NCBI RefSeq assembly: GCF_900111685.1
Contig: NZ_FOHX01000033.1
Span: 1 to 34,329, forward strand
Direction: 5' to 3'
From: Nonomuraea wenchangensis
GTDB lineage: Bacteria; Actinomycetota; Actinomycetes; Streptosporangiales; Streptosporangiaceae
DNA: 34,329 nucleotides
Part shown: positions 16,728 to 24,481 of the stretch, piece after piece
Numbering within the stretch: the first letter of the stretch is position 1
Layout: the number at the start of each line of letters is the position of its first letter
Translations under genes and position numbers: made by a program
The notes under the pieces: model-generated
Told to the model about the DNA's origin: nothing
Database searches by the model: none
Seen by the model: the letters and a program-made list of their open reading frames with translations, nothing else

Positions 16728-17486
16728 TCACACGCGGGGCGTGAACTGGTTCAGGTCATAGATGCCGAGCGTCTTCTCGATGTCGGCCACCTGCCCGACG
16801 ATGCCGGTGAAACCTGCCTGGCCGAAACGGCGGTGCTCCTCGTCCTCGAAGAGCTCGGCCAGCTCCATGAACTTCTTGGGCGGGATGACCTCGCGCATGG
16901 CGGGGAAGACCACGGTGTCCTCGCGCGCCTCGTGGGGTTCGTACATGCGGATGAAGGCGGCCATGTCGGCGGCGAGGCCGCGGCGGGCCCCCTGGGGGAC
17001 GGGTTTGGCGGTGACATTCAGGATGCGGCGGGTCAGCACGCGTCCGCGCTCGTGCTGCCGGACCAGGACGGGGACGGTGTCGGTCAGCTTGCCGGCCTTG
17101 ACCAGGGGCGGGAAGACGTGACGTTCTTCGAGCTCCTCGTGGTACTCCTCGATGAACGTACGGATGATGCCGGCCCCCGCGTGCAGGGGCTGGGCGGGCA
17201 CCGGCTCGCCGGCGCCGATCCGCCGGATGCCCTCCCGGTAGATCAACAGGACGCGTTTGAGCACCCCGTGCTCGCGCATGAGGTCTTCCGGCGGCGTGAC
17301 CGGCACCTCTTCGGCCTGTGCCGTGGGGGTGCCGGGGGTGGGTGTCGCATCGCCGCTGGCCTGCCTGGCCGTCCCGCACGCGGCCAGCGCCGTCGTGCCG
17401 CAGGCCAGGGCGACGGGCAGGCCGAGCACGTTGCGGCGGCGTATGTCCGGTGTCGTCGCGCGGTCGTCCCGTGCTTCGTCGCTCAT
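16728..17486 (-). CDS. Hemerythrin-domain lipoprotein, possibly Tat-exported
   Basis: 252 residues. The N-terminus has 'RRRNVLGLP' (twin-arginine-like), a hydrophobic stretch and a lipobox LAAC with Cys37, so the protein is probably lipid-anchored outside the membrane. A Thr/Pro-rich linker (about 45-65) precedes a four-helix hemerythrin-like domain. Candidate metal ligands are His73 (REHGVLKR), His116, Glu120 and His123 (EEYHEELEERHVFPPL), His145 (RQHERGR), and His185/Glu189 (YEPHEAREDTVVFP). Hemerythrin domains hold a diiron centre that binds oxygen or reacts with NO or peroxide. GGAGGGG sits just before ATG 17486. Neighbours give no further clue to role. Confidence 0.88.
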   Translation of the reverse strand: MSDEARDDRATTPDIRRRNVLGLPVALACGTTALAACGTARQASGDATPTPGTPTAQAEEVPVTPPEDLMREHGVLKRVLLIYREGIRRIGAGEPVPAQPLHAGAGIIRTFIEEYHEELEERHVFPPLVKAGKLTDTVPVLVRQHERGRVLTRRILNVTAKPVPQGARRGLAADMAAFIRMYEPHEAREDTVVFPAMREVIPPKKFMELAELFEDEEHRRFGQAGFTGIVGQVADIEKTLGIYDLNQFTPRV

Positions 17487-17495
17487 CGTCCCCTC

Positions 17496-17521
17496 CGGTC
17501 CGACCCGGGCCGGCCGGACCG
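17496..17521 (-). terminator. Hairpin between the APC permease and hemerythrin genes
   Basis: CGGTCCG (17496-17502) pairs with CGGACCG (17515-17521) around a 12-nt GC-rich loop. It lies after the permease stop and just before the hemerythrin Shine-Dalgarno. No U-tract follows, as is usual in actinomycetes. It could end the permease transcript or structure the hemerythrin leader; the choice is open. Confidence 0.35.
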
Positions 17522-17598
17522 CGTCGCCTCAGATGCCTGCCCGGTGGCTGGTGATCCGACGCGGCAAAGCAGGTAATGCTTCCCCCTGCCCGCCCGCG

Positions 17599-18864
17599 TC
17601 ACGCCGAGAGCGTGGTGATCGCGCGGCGCAGACCGTACGCGGCGGCGCCGGCGGCCAGCACCGCGGCCCCGGCGATCACCGAGGAGAGCGGCAGCGCGAA
17701 GGCCAGGACCAGGCAGCCGGCCAGGCCGAGCGCGGGAATCGGCCGTGCCGGGCGGCCCTCGGCGCGGGTGAGGGTCCACGCGCTCGCGTTGGCGATCGCG
17801 TAGTAGACCAGCACTCCGAAGGAGGAGAAGCCGATCGCGCCGCGCAGGTCCGCCGTGGCGGCCAGGACCGCCACGACCGCGCCGACGACCAGCTCGGCCC
17901 GGTGCGGGACGTTGAAGCGGGGGTGGACGGCGGCCAGCACGTGCGGCAGGTGCCGGTCGCGGGCCATGGCCAGCGTGGTACGCGAGACGCCCAGGATCAG
18001 CGCCAGCAGCGAACCGGTCGCGGCCACCGCGGCGCCCACGCCGACCACCGGCGCCAGGGCCGGCAGCCCGGCCGCGCGCACGGCTTCGGCCAGCGGAGCG
18101 GTCGCCAGGCCCAGGCGGGTGCCGCCCAGCACGGCGAGGACCGCCACCGCGACCCCCACGTAGACCACGAGGGTCAGGCCGAGCGCGAGCGGGATGGCCC
18201 GGGGAATGGTCCTGGCCGGGTCACGGACCTCCTCGCCCAGCGTGGCGATGCGGGCATAGCCGGCGAAGGCGAAGAACAGCAGACCCGCCGCCTCCAGGAC
18301 CCCGCCGACGGTGGCCTGCGAGGTCACGCCCAGGCGGGCGGCGTCGGCGGCGCCGGAGGTCAGGCAGGCCACCACGACCGCGGCCAGCACGGCCACCACC
18401 ACGACCACGATCCCCCTGGTCAGCCAGACCGTCTTGCGCATCCCCGCGTAGTTGACCGCGGTGAGCGCCACCACGACGGCCACCGCGACCGCGTGCGCGT
18501 GCTCGGGCCACAGGTAGGAGCCCGCGGTCAGCGCCATGGCCGCGCACGAGGCGGTCTTGCCGACCACGAAACCCCATCCGGCCAGGTAGCCCCAGAAGTC
18601 GCCGAGGCGCTCGCGCCCATACACATAGGTGCCGCCCGAGGTGGGATAGCGGGCGGCCAGCCGGGCCGAGGAGGTGGCGTTGCAGTACGCGACCAGAGCG
18701 GCGAGCCCCAGTCCGAGCAGCAGCCCCGACCCGGCCGCGCGCGCGGCCGGAGCGAAGGCGGCGAAGACCCCGGCGCCGATCATGGAGCCCAGCCCGATGA
18801 CGACGGCGTCGGTCAGGCCCAGGCGCCGCTCCAACCGGCCCTGACCGGCGGACGTGCCCGTCAC
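17599..18864 (-). CDS. APC-superfamily amino acid/amine permease
   Basis: 421 residues from GTG 18864, which has GGGAGG five bases upstream. An earlier in-frame GTG at 18903 lacks a ribosome site. The sequence has about twelve membrane helices and the APC signature 'GLGSMIGAGVFAAFAPAARA' in helix 1, followed by 'ARYPTSGGTYVYGRERLGDF'. The intracellular 'FAFAGYARIATLGEEVRDPA' motif is characteristic of cationic/neutral amino acid transporters of the APC group. It should exchange or import amino acids or amines in the cytoplasmic membrane. It begins 45 bp after the VOC gene and may be the last gene of the ArsR-ArsC transcript, though the substrate link is not evident. Confidence 0.9.
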   Translation of the reverse strand: MTGTSAGQGRLERRLGLTDAVVIGLGSMIGAGVFAAFAPAARAAGSGLLLGLGLAALVAYCNATSSARLAARYPTSGGTYVYGRERLGDFWGYLAGWGFVVGKTASCAAMALTAGSYLWPEHAHAVAVAVVVALTAVNYAGMRKTVWLTRGIVVVVVAVLAAVVVACLTSGAADAARLGVTSQATVGGVLEAAGLLFFAFAGYARIATLGEEVRDPARTIPRAIPLALGLTLVVYVGVAVAVLAVLGGTRLGLATAPLAEAVRAAGLPALAPVVGVGAAVAATGSLLALILGVSRTTLAMARDRHLPHVLAAVHPRFNVPHRAELVVGAVVAVLAATADLRGAIGFSSFGVLVYYAIANASAWTLTRAEGRPARPIPALGLAGCLVLAFALPLSSVIAGAAVLAAGAAAYGLRRAITTLSA

Positions 18865-18909
18865 GGTGACCTCCCGTCTCCACGGACCCTGCGATCGGGT
18901 CACGACAAC

Positions 18910-19296
18910 TTAGCGGGTGGGGGCGGGCTGGAACAGCTCGACCAGGTTGCCGGCGGGGTCGGCGAGCAGGATCTGGCGCCCGCCGGGGCCGGTGACCACG
19001 TCGCTGCGGAACGGCAGGCCCGCCTCGCGCAGCCGGCCTACCTCGGCGTCCAGGTCGTCCACGATCAGGTGGATGCGGTTGCGGCCGGCGCCGGCGTCCT
19101 CGGCGGGGGTGGCGCGGGCGCCGGAGCTGGTGGGGCCGGACAGCAGCAGTCTCAGCGGCCCGCGTATCACGTCGGCGAAGGCGGGCGCGGCGTCGAAGTT
19201 GACGGTGAAGCCGAGGTGGGTGGTGTAGAAGTCGACGGCCGCCCGTACGTCGTCGACGATGTAGCGGACGCTGGCGACCTGGTCGGCTGTGGTCAT
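18910..19296 (-). CDS. VOC-superfamily (glyoxalase/bleomycin-resistance-like) protein
   Basis: 128 residues with two beta-alpha-beta-beta-beta modules: 'SVRYIVDDVRAAVDFYTTHL' at the start and 'NRIHLIVDDLDAEVGRLREA' in the second, ending 'LLADPAGNLVELFQP'. The Glu of the last motif is the usual metal ligand; a conserved His appears in 'RIHLIVDD'. VOC proteins may be dioxygenases, isomerases or drug-binding proteins. There are no cysteines, so it is not an ArsI-type C-As lyase despite the neighbour. AGGAGG lies 7 nt before ATG 19296, and the ATG overlaps the ArsR-ArsC stop as ATGA, so the two are coupled. Confidence 0.9.
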   Translation of the reverse strand: MTTADQVASVRYIVDDVRAAVDFYTTHLGFTVNFDAAPAFADVIRGPLRLLLSGPTSSGARATPAEDAGAGRNRIHLIVDDLDAEVGRLREAGLPFRSDVVTGPGGRQILLADPAGNLVELFQPAPTR

Positions 19297-20060
19297 GGCC
19301 GGACCTCCTGGTGCGGGGTGGGGAAGAGGACGGGTTGCAGGTGCCGGACGCGGGTGTCGATCTCGGCGGCGGTGCGGTCGAAGGCGGGGTAGCCGTCCTG
19401 GTCGGCGGCCGGGTCGGGGATGCTCCAGTGCAGGCGTCGCGGGTGGCCGCCGAAGTCGGGGCAGACCTCCCGGACCTTGTCGCACAGGCTGATCACGTAG
19501 TCGAAACGGCGGCCGGTCAGCGTGTCCAGGCCCCTTGGGCGCTGGTCGGCGACGTCGATGTCGTACCGCAGGCGCAGCACGCGTACGGCGTGGGGGTGCA
19601 GGTGGGCTTTGGGGTGGCTGCCGGCGCTGGTCACCTCGGCGTGGCCGCCGGAGCGGTGACGCAGCAGGGCCTCGGCGACGGGTGAGCGGGCGCTGTTGCC
19701 GGTGCACAGGAACAGCACCGAGGGTGTCCCCGCCGGAGTGCCGGCCGCCTCGGCGGGGAACAGCCGCAGTGCGGGATGCAGGGCGGCGCCGGTGGCGGCC
19801 AGCGCGTCGGCGCAGCGCTCCAGGTCCAGGTGGTAGTAGCTGTCGCGGCCGTCGAAGCTGCTGCGGCAGGCGGTGACCAGCCCGGCCGAGCGCAGCAGCC
19901 GCAGGTGGTAGGAGACCAGGTTCTGTGGCTCGCCGAGCAGGGCGACGAGCTCACGTACGCGCAGGTCGCCGTGCGCCAGCGCGCTCAGCAGCCGCCAGCG
20001 CACCTCGTGGGCGGCCAGCCGGACGAACGGCGGCGGGCCGGCCGGACCGGACAGCTCCAT
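19293..20060 (-). CDS. ArsR repressor fused to a low-molecular-weight (thioredoxin-type) arsenate reductase
   Basis: 255 residues from ATG 20060. Residues about 10-95 are an ArsR winged helix ('LAAHEVRWRLLSALAHGDLR', 'LVSYHLRLLRSAGLVTACRS'). Residues about 112-240 are an arsenate reductase of the LMW-phosphatase fold: P-loop 'FLCTGNSARSP' (Cys119, Arg125), resolving cysteines in 'CDKVREVCP' (Cys193, Cys200, seven apart as in thioredoxin-coupled ArsC) and the acid in 'IPDPAA'. So sensor and enzyme are one polypeptide. An in-frame GTG at 20069 is inside the long inverted repeat. With ATG 20060 a TATTGT -10 lies 7 nt upstream, implying a leaderless mRNA. No arsenite pump is in the window. The VOC gene is coupled downstream. 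Confidence 0.92.
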   Translation of the reverse strand: MELSGPAGPPPFVRLAAHEVRWRLLSALAHGDLRVRELVALLGEPQNLVSYHLRLLRSAGLVTACRSSFDGRDSYYHLDLERCADALAATGAALHPALRLFPAEAAGTPAGTPSVLFLCTGNSARSPVAEALLRHRSGGHAEVTSAGSHPKAHLHPHAVRVLRLRYDIDVADQRPRGLDTLTGRRFDYVISLCDKVREVCPDFGGHPRRLHWSIPDPAADQDGYPAFDRTAAEIDTRVRHLQPVLFPTPHQEVRP

Positions 20061-20104
20061 GCCTCGCACAATACATCAAACTCGTTTGATGTATTGTGCG
20101 AGGC
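20061..20104. promoter_or_regulatory. 44-bp perfect inverted repeat: ArsR-type operator at the fusion-gene start
   Basis: Two 21-bp arms (20061-20081 and 20084-20104) are fully complementary around a 2-nt centre. The core, ATCAAACTCGTTTGAT, is the ATCAA-N6-TTGAT pattern used by many ArsR repressors. The repeat touches the ATG of the ArsR-ArsC gene on one side and the stop of the DUF6223 gene on the other. On the coding strand TATTGT (20068-20073) is a plausible -10 inside it. It is much longer than an ArsR dimer needs; as RNA it would make a strong hairpin that could also end transcription from the DUF6223 genes. Confidence 0.85.
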
Positions 20105-20470
20105 TCAGGCAGTACGGCGGGAGCGGGCCAGCACCAGCCCACCGAGGATCATGGCGACCGGCCCGACCACCAGGCACACCCAGCCTCCGACGATTCCGTA
20201 GCCGGTGCCGGGACCACCCTCGGCGGCGGCCACGACCAGCGCGCCGATGACCGTGCCGGCCAGCCCCGCCGCCAGGGCCACGATGGCCCCCCTTCTCCTG
20301 GTGAGGGGGCGAGTCGCGGAGCGGGCCGCCAGGGCGCCGATGACGACGCCGGCCAGGCCCAGCACTATGCCCACCACGGACCAGAGACGCCCGGCGGTCA
20401 TGACGTAGGCGTCGACGGGTTGGGCCAGAACGTGCGTGGCGGCGGTGGCCGGCAGGTGTTGGACGGACAT
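20105..20470 (-). CDS. DUF6223-like small membrane protein (copy A)
   Basis: 121 residues. Three hydrophobic segments are visible: about 28-50 ('LWSVVGIVLGLAGVVIGALA'), 62-82 ('AIVALAAGLAGTVIGALVVA') and 92-115. They are separated by a basic loop 'ARSATRPLTRRRGA' and a Gly-rich loop 'AEGGPGTGYGIVGG'. The end 'GGLVLARSRRTA' is typical of this actinobacterial family. Function is unknown. AAAGGATCTTCG precedes ATG 20470, nearly the same as before copy B. Its stop codon directly abuts the 44-bp inverted repeat of the arsR-arsC gene. The two copies are 34 bp apart and probably cotranscribed. Confidence 0.8.
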   Translation of the reverse strand: MSVQHLPATAATHVLAQPVDAYVMTAGRLWSVVGIVLGLAGVVIGALAARSATRPLTRRRGAIVALAAGLAGTVIGALVVAAAEGGPGTGYGIVGGWVCLVVGPVAMILGGLVLARSRRTA

Positions 20471-20504
20471 CGAAGATCCTTTCGGTGGAAGATGACGTGC
20501 GGAG

Positions 20505-20900
20505 TCAGCCGCTCAGCTCGACACGGCGGGAGCGAACCAGGGCCAGCCGGCCCAGGACCGCACCGGCCAGCCCGAGCGCCAGGGCCAGGGCCGCCCCGAA
20601 GACGCCGTTGCCGGTGCCGAGACCGCCGTCGGCGACGGCCAGTTTCACGGCGCCGTTGAGCCCGCCGATCACCCCCGCCACCAGGGCCACGACGGCTCCC
20701 CTCCGCCCGCCGCCACGGCGGGCTGAGCGCAGCGCCAGCCAGCCGATGACCACGCCGCCCAGCGCCACCAGCGCGGCCACGCTGGCCCAGACGCGTTCAG
20801 GGGTTCCGAGGAAGGTGTCGACGCCCTGACCCGCGCATTCCGTCGGCGTCGTACAGACGGGGGAGGCTGCTTGTTCGGCGAGCACCAACAGGACGGACAT
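20505..20900 (-). CDS. DUF6223-like small membrane protein (copy B)
   Basis: 131 residues from ATG 20900; AAAGGATCTCG precedes it. Same plan as copy A: MSVLLVLAEQ leader, then helices about 38-57, 69-92 and 100-122. Matching loops are 'LRSARRGGGRRGAVVALVAG' and 'VADGGLGTGNGVFGAAL', and the C-terminus is 'RLALVRSRRVELSG'. The leader has two cysteines (VCTTPTECAG) absent from copy A. It is a tandem duplicate that has diverged. The frame continues far upstream on this strand as a shadow of the histidine kinase gene, so the start matters; the ribosome site and the likeness to copy A decide it. Role unknown; probably the first gene of the pair. Confidence 0.8.
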   Translation of the reverse strand: MSVLLVLAEQAASPVCTTPTECAGQGVDTFLGTPERVWASVAALVALGGVVIGWLALRSARRGGGRRGAVVALVAGVIGGLNGAVKLAVADGGLGTGNGVFGAALALALGLAGAVLGRLALVRSRRVELSG

Positions 20901-20947
20901 CGAGATCCTTTCGGTCGGGTGACGAGCGAGCCGGCATCGATCATCAC

Positions 20948-20967
20948 GCCGCCGAGGCGTCGGCGGC
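20948..20967. other. Stem-loop in the gap between DUF6223 copy B and the second kinase
   Basis: GCCGCCGA (20948-20955) and TCGGCGGC (20960-20967) form a perfect 8-bp stem with a GGCG loop, about 48 bp before the ATG of copy B on the minus strand. It could be an operator or part of the 5' leader. The rest of 20901-21095 shows only a TAGGAT -10-like hexamer (21084-21089) for the kinase gene. Confidence 0.4.
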
Positions 20968-21095
20968 CTCCGGCAGCGGACGGCGGCGTGTACGCAGTTC
21001 CGCGTAGCCGGCTCCCGCCTCGGTACGCCCGTCGTCGTAGCCGGTCGCGCGTCCGGGCGGAGGTGCTCAAAGCGCGCGAACCGTAGGATCGCGGC

Positions 21096-22316
21096 ATGGA
21101 ACACCGCGTGGCGTCGTTGCGCCTGCCGATGCCGGCGCAGGAGGTGCTGCTCGCGCTCTTCATCACCGTGATGCAGGTCCAGGGCACGATGGTGCGCAAT
21201 GCCGGCGAGGTGGTGCAGCGGCCCCTCACCGACCTCGGCAACCTCGGATATGTCCTGCTGATCGTGAGCGGCGCGGCCGTCGCCGTACGCCGCCGCTGGC
21301 CGGTGCCGGTGTTCCTCACCACCGCGCTCGCCAGCGTGGTGTACTACACCCTCGGCTTCCCTGACGGGCCCGGCTGGCTCGGGCTCTTCGTCGCCCTCTA
21401 CACCGTCGCCGCCTACGGCGACGGGCGCCGGTCGCTGATGATCGCCGGCGCGGGCATCTCGGTGCTCGCCGCCGTCTGGCTGGTCGCCGCGGCCGACATC
21501 GAGCCGAGCGCCGCGATCGGCTGGGTGTACTTCCGGATCGGCGCGTCGGTCATGAGCGCGGCCCTGGGCGAGTCCGTACGGTCCAGGCACGTCATCGCGG
21601 CCGACGCCCAGAAACGCGCCGAGCTGGCCGAACGCACCCGCGAGGAGGAGGCGCGGGCGCGCGTGGACGCCGAACGCCTCCGGATCGCCCGCGAGGTCCA
21701 CGACACCGTCGCGCACGCCATCGCGATCATCAACGTCCAGTCCGGTGTCACCGCGCACGTGCTCGACAAGCGGCCCGAAGTGGCGCGCGAGGCGCTGCGC
21801 ACCATCGAGCAGACCAGCTCCCGCGCGCTGCGGGAGATGCGGGCCATCCTCGGGGTGCTCCGGGACGACGACGATGACGACGGCGAGCGGGTGCCGTACC
21901 CCGGGCTGGGGCAGATCGGCGAGCTGACCGCCAAGGCGCGCGCGGCCGGGCTCGACGTCGAAGTCGAGGAGAGCGCGCCCGGCACGCCGCTGCCCAGCGC
22001 GGTGGGTGGCGCCGCCTACCGGATCGTCCAGGAGTCGATCACGAACGTGGTCCGCCACGTCGGGCCGACCCGGGTGACGGTGGCGCTCGACCCGGGGATC
22101 GAGTCCTTGGAGATCCGCGTGACCGACGAGGGCCGCCGCGCCGCTCCAGGCCGGCACCCCGGGACGCCAGGGCCGGCCGGGCCCGGCCACGGGATCGCCG
22201 GCATGCGCGAGCGCTGCCGGCTGCTCGGCGGAGAACTCGACGCCGGGCCGACCCCTGACGGCGGGTTCGAGGTCAGGGCCCGGCTGCCCCTCGCCCCGAC
22301 CGGGCCGAGCCTGTGA
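21096..22316 (+). CDS. Sensor histidine kinase, NarL/DesK (HisKA_3) type
   Basis: 406 residues. There are about five N-terminal hydrophobic segments (residues about 15-30, 50-66, 70-86, 92-108 and 112-132), then a coiled linker 'AELAERTREEEARARVDAER'. The phosphotransfer motif is 'RIAREVHDTVAHAIAIINVQ' with His202. N-box 'IVQESITNVVRHVGPTRV' and 'GHGIAGMRERCRLLGG' belong to the HATPase domain. The G1-like box reads 'DEGRRAAPGRHPG', with the second Gly of the usual DxGxG replaced, so nucleotide binding may be altered. An acidic run DDDDDDG follows the dimerisation domain. It overlaps the next gene (GTGA). TAGGAT sits 7 nt before the ATG with no ribosome site, suggesting a leaderless mRNA. Confidence 0.92.
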   Translation: MEHRVASLRLPMPAQEVLLALFITVMQVQGTMVRNAGEVVQRPLTDLGNLGYVLLIVSGAAVAVRRRWPVPVFLTTALASVVYYTLGFPDGPGWLGLFVALYTVAAYGDGRRSLMIAGAGISVLAAVWLVAAADIEPSAAIGWVYFRIGASVMSAALGESVRSRHVIAADAQKRAELAERTREEEARARVDAERLRIAREVHDTVAHAIAIINVQSGVTAHVLDKRPEVAREALRTIEQTSSRALREMRAILGVLRDDDDDDGERVPYPGLGQIGELTAKARAAGLDVEVEESAPGTPLPSAVGGAAYRIVQESITNVVRHVGPTRVTVALDPGIESLEIRVTDEGRRAAPGRHPGTPGPAGPGHGIAGMRERCRLLGGELDAGPTPDGGFEVRARLPLAPTGPSL

Positions 22317-23008
22317 ACGCGACCGCCCCGCCGCCGGACAGCGCGTCGATCAGGGTGCTGCTCGCCGACGACGAGGTTCTCGTGCGATCCGGGTTCAAGG
22401 TCCTGCTCGACCTGGAGGACGGCATCACGGTGGTGGGGGAGGCCACCGACGGCGCCGAGGCCGTCGAACGGGCCCGCGCCACCCGCCCCGACGTCGTCCT
22501 CATGGACATCCGCATGCCCAGGCTGGACGGGATCCAGGCCACCGCCCAGATCGCCAGGACGCGCGGGCTGGAGCAGGTCCGCGTCCTCATCCTCACCACC
22601 TACGACACCGACGAGTACGTCTTCGACGCCCTCCAAGCCGGCGCCAGCGGCTTCCTGCTCAAGGACGCGGGACCGGCCGAGCTGCTGCACGCCATCCGGG
22701 TGATCGCCGCCGGGGAAGCGCTGCTCGCGCCGCGGATCACCCGGCGCCTCATCGGCCAGTTCACCGCGCGCCGTACCGCCGCCCGGACCGCGGAGGACCG
22801 GCTCGCGGTGCTGACCGAGCGCGAGCGCGAGGTGCTGGCCCTGGTGGGACAGGGCCTGAGCAACCAGGAGATCGGCGCCGCGTTGTTCCTCAGCCCGGCC
22901 ACCGCGCGCACCCATGTCAGCCGGGCGATGGCGAAGCTGGGCGCGCGCGACCGCGCCCAGCTGGTCGTCATCGCCTACCGGACAGGGCTGGTCAGCCCCG
23001 GGACGTAG
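22313..23008 (+). CDS. NarL/FixJ-family response regulator (partner of the kinase at 21096)
   Basis: 231 residues from GTG 22313, overlapping the kinase TGA by 4 bp. The receiver has 'VLLADDEVLVRSGFKVLL', phospho-acceptor Asp65 in 'VVLMDIRMPR', 'LILTTYDTDEYVF' and Lys in 'GFLLKDAGPAELLHA'. The LuxR-type helix-turn-helix reads 'LTEREREVLALVGQGLSNQE' and 'SPATARTHVSRAMAKLGARD'. All catalytic and phosphotransfer residues are present. Targets are not known; the divergent DUF6223 genes or the convergent MFS gene (8 bp away tail to tail) are only neighbours. The extra eight N-terminal residues before the receiver are the only oddity. Confidence 0.94.
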   Translation: MNATAPPPDSASIRVLLADDEVLVRSGFKVLLDLEDGITVVGEATDGAEAVERARATRPDVVLMDIRMPRLDGIQATAQIARTRGLEQVRVLILTTYDTDEYVFDALQAGASGFLLKDAGPAELLHAIRVIAAGEALLAPRITRRLIGQFTARRTAARTAEDRLAVLTEREREVLALVGQGLSNQEIGAALFLSPATARTHVSRAMAKLGARDRAQLVVIAYRTGLVSPGT

Positions 23009-23016
23009 GCCCTGGT

Positions 23017-24423
23017 TCAGGAGTTCCTGGCGTCCTCGAGGACGCGGGCGGCTTCCCGTTCGTACGAGCCGCGGGAGGCCAGCACCACCAGCCCGCCCAG
23101 GATCATGGGCACGATCAGGGCGTACATGGCGACGAGGAGGGAGCCGGTCGCGTCCGAGGTCATGCCCACGATGAGCGGGCCGAAGGCGGCGCCGATCGTC
23201 AGCAGGACCTGCAGGACGGCGAAGCCGACGCCGCGCGACGAGGCGGCCACGACGTCGGCGATGCACGCCGTGCACGTGGGGATCGCGGTGGAGGAGATCG
23301 TGACGGCCAGCAGGACGAGGATCACCAGTGCCGCGGACGAGTCCATGATCAGGGCGGCGCCGAGTACGGCCGAGCCGACGGTGATGCCGGTGCCGCCGAC
23401 GAGCAGTCGGCCGCCCCGGACCCGGCCGTGCAGCCGTTTGCCGAGGTGGGTGCCGATCACGGTCCCGGCCAGTACGCCCACGATGGTGATGCCGCCGCTG
23501 AGGCTGCCGGCGGCGGCGATCTCCATGCCGAACGCGCGGACCATGAGGGAGGGCAGCCAGAAGTAGACGCCGCCGAGGCCGAGGGTCAGGATCATCACGC
23601 CGAGGGAGACGAGGACCAGGGTGCGGATGGCCAGGACCTGCCGGACCTGCGGCCAGAAGGGCCGCTTCACGGTCGCGCCGGGGGTGGGGGCGGGGTCGGC
23701 CTCGGGCGGACCGGCCTGCGGCGGCTCCAGGGCGCCGGGCGGCGGCGCGGGCGCGGAGGGGGCCCCGGCGGCGGCCATGATCCTGTCGATCTCGCCGCGC
23801 CGCGGCTCGCGCAGCCGCCACACGAGGATGGCGGTCAGCGCTCCGGGGATCGCCATCAGCAGGAACGCGGCCCGCCAGCCGAACGCCTGGCCGATGACGC
23901 CGCCGAGCAGCGTGCCGACGCCTCCCAGGTACGTGGTCATCCGCGTCCAGCCGTACACCTGCATGCGGGTGGCGGCGGGGTAGTAGTCGGCGAGCAGGCT
24001 GCCGACGGCGGGGTTGTCGATGTTCTCGGCGGCGGCGAGCAGCACCCGGGTGAAGTAGAAGAAGGCGAAGCCGGCGGCCAGGCCGGAGCCCAGGGTGGCG
24101 AGGGCCCAGACGAGAACCACCACGGCGATGATCTTCGTGCGGCTGTGCCGGTCGGCGAGGTAGCCGGCCGGCAGCGCGACGAGGGCGGCGGCCAGCGCGG
24201 CCGCGGTCGGGATGGATCCGGCCGCGGTGTCGCTGAAGCCCCATTCCTCCTGGATGAGGGGCAGCACGCCGGACATCAGGTTGGCTTCGATGCGGTCGAC
24301 CATTCCCACGATGAACAGCACCACGAACGGTCCCCATCCGAAGGGATTGGGATCGGTCGCGCTGATGCCGCCGGGTGGTGGGGATCCGAGTCGGCGACGT
24401 TCGCGGGCGACGGCCTTCACCAT
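23017..24423 (-). CDS. MFS transporter, Spinster-like
   Basis: 468 residues with about twelve hydrophobic helices and a long, Pro/Ala-rich central loop (about 205-255). Helix 1 'FGWGPFVVLFIVGMVDRIEA' and 'LPLIQEEWGFSDTAAGSIPT' resemble the Spinster-type group. The loop 2-3 signature is 'GYLADRHSRTKII', close to the general MFS motif GxLaDRxGRr. It is probably an exporter or organic-anion carrier; substrate unknown. GGAGGAG precedes ATG 24423. The promoter region carries GTTCTA-type repeats resembling the operator of trpB-trpA-gntR. The 3' end is only 8 bp from the convergent response regulator gene. Confidence 0.88.
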   Translation of the reverse strand: MVKAVARERRRLGSPPPGGISATDPNPFGWGPFVVLFIVGMVDRIEANLMSGVLPLIQEEWGFSDTAAGSIPTAAALAAALVALPAGYLADRHSRTKIIAVVVLVWALATLGSGLAAGFAFFYFTRVLLAAAENIDNPAVGSLLADYYPAATRMQVYGWTRMTTYLGGVGTLLGGVIGQAFGWRAAFLLMAIPGALTAILVWRLREPRRGEIDRIMAAAGAPSAPAPPPGALEPPQAGPPEADPAPTPGATVKRPFWPQVRQVLAIRTLVLVSLGVMILTLGLGGVYFWLPSLMVRAFGMEIAAAGSLSGGITIVGVLAGTVIGTHLGKRLHGRVRGGRLLVGGTGITVGSAVLGAALIMDSSAALVILVLLAVTISSTAIPTCTACIADVVAASSRGVGFAVLQVLLTIGAAFGPLIVGMTSDATGSLLVAMYALIVPMILGGLVVLASRGSYEREAARVLEDARNS

Positions 24424-24481
24424 GTCTTTCTCCTCCGCGCTAGGTGCTCCCGCGTGGGGTGGTACGGCGGCACGGGAGCGC

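Noticed and set aside
18910..19296. VOC protein as an ArsI-type C-As lyase
   Set aside because: It lacks the cysteine pair that binds organoarsenicals in ArsI; only its position near ArsR-ArsC suggested this.
17257..19392. Long plus-strand open frame across the permease and VOC genes
   Set aside because: Antisense shadow of APC permease, VOC and ArsR-ArsC coding sequence; low-complexity translation.
20900..22190. Minus-strand frame continuous with DUF6223 copy B
   Set aside because: Opposite strand of the kinase gene; the true start is ATG 20900 with a ribosome site matching copy A.
22985..22998. GGGCTG-GT-CAGCCC at the end of the second response regulator as a terminator
   Set aside because: The loop of two bases is too short for a stable hairpin and the sequence lies inside the coding region.
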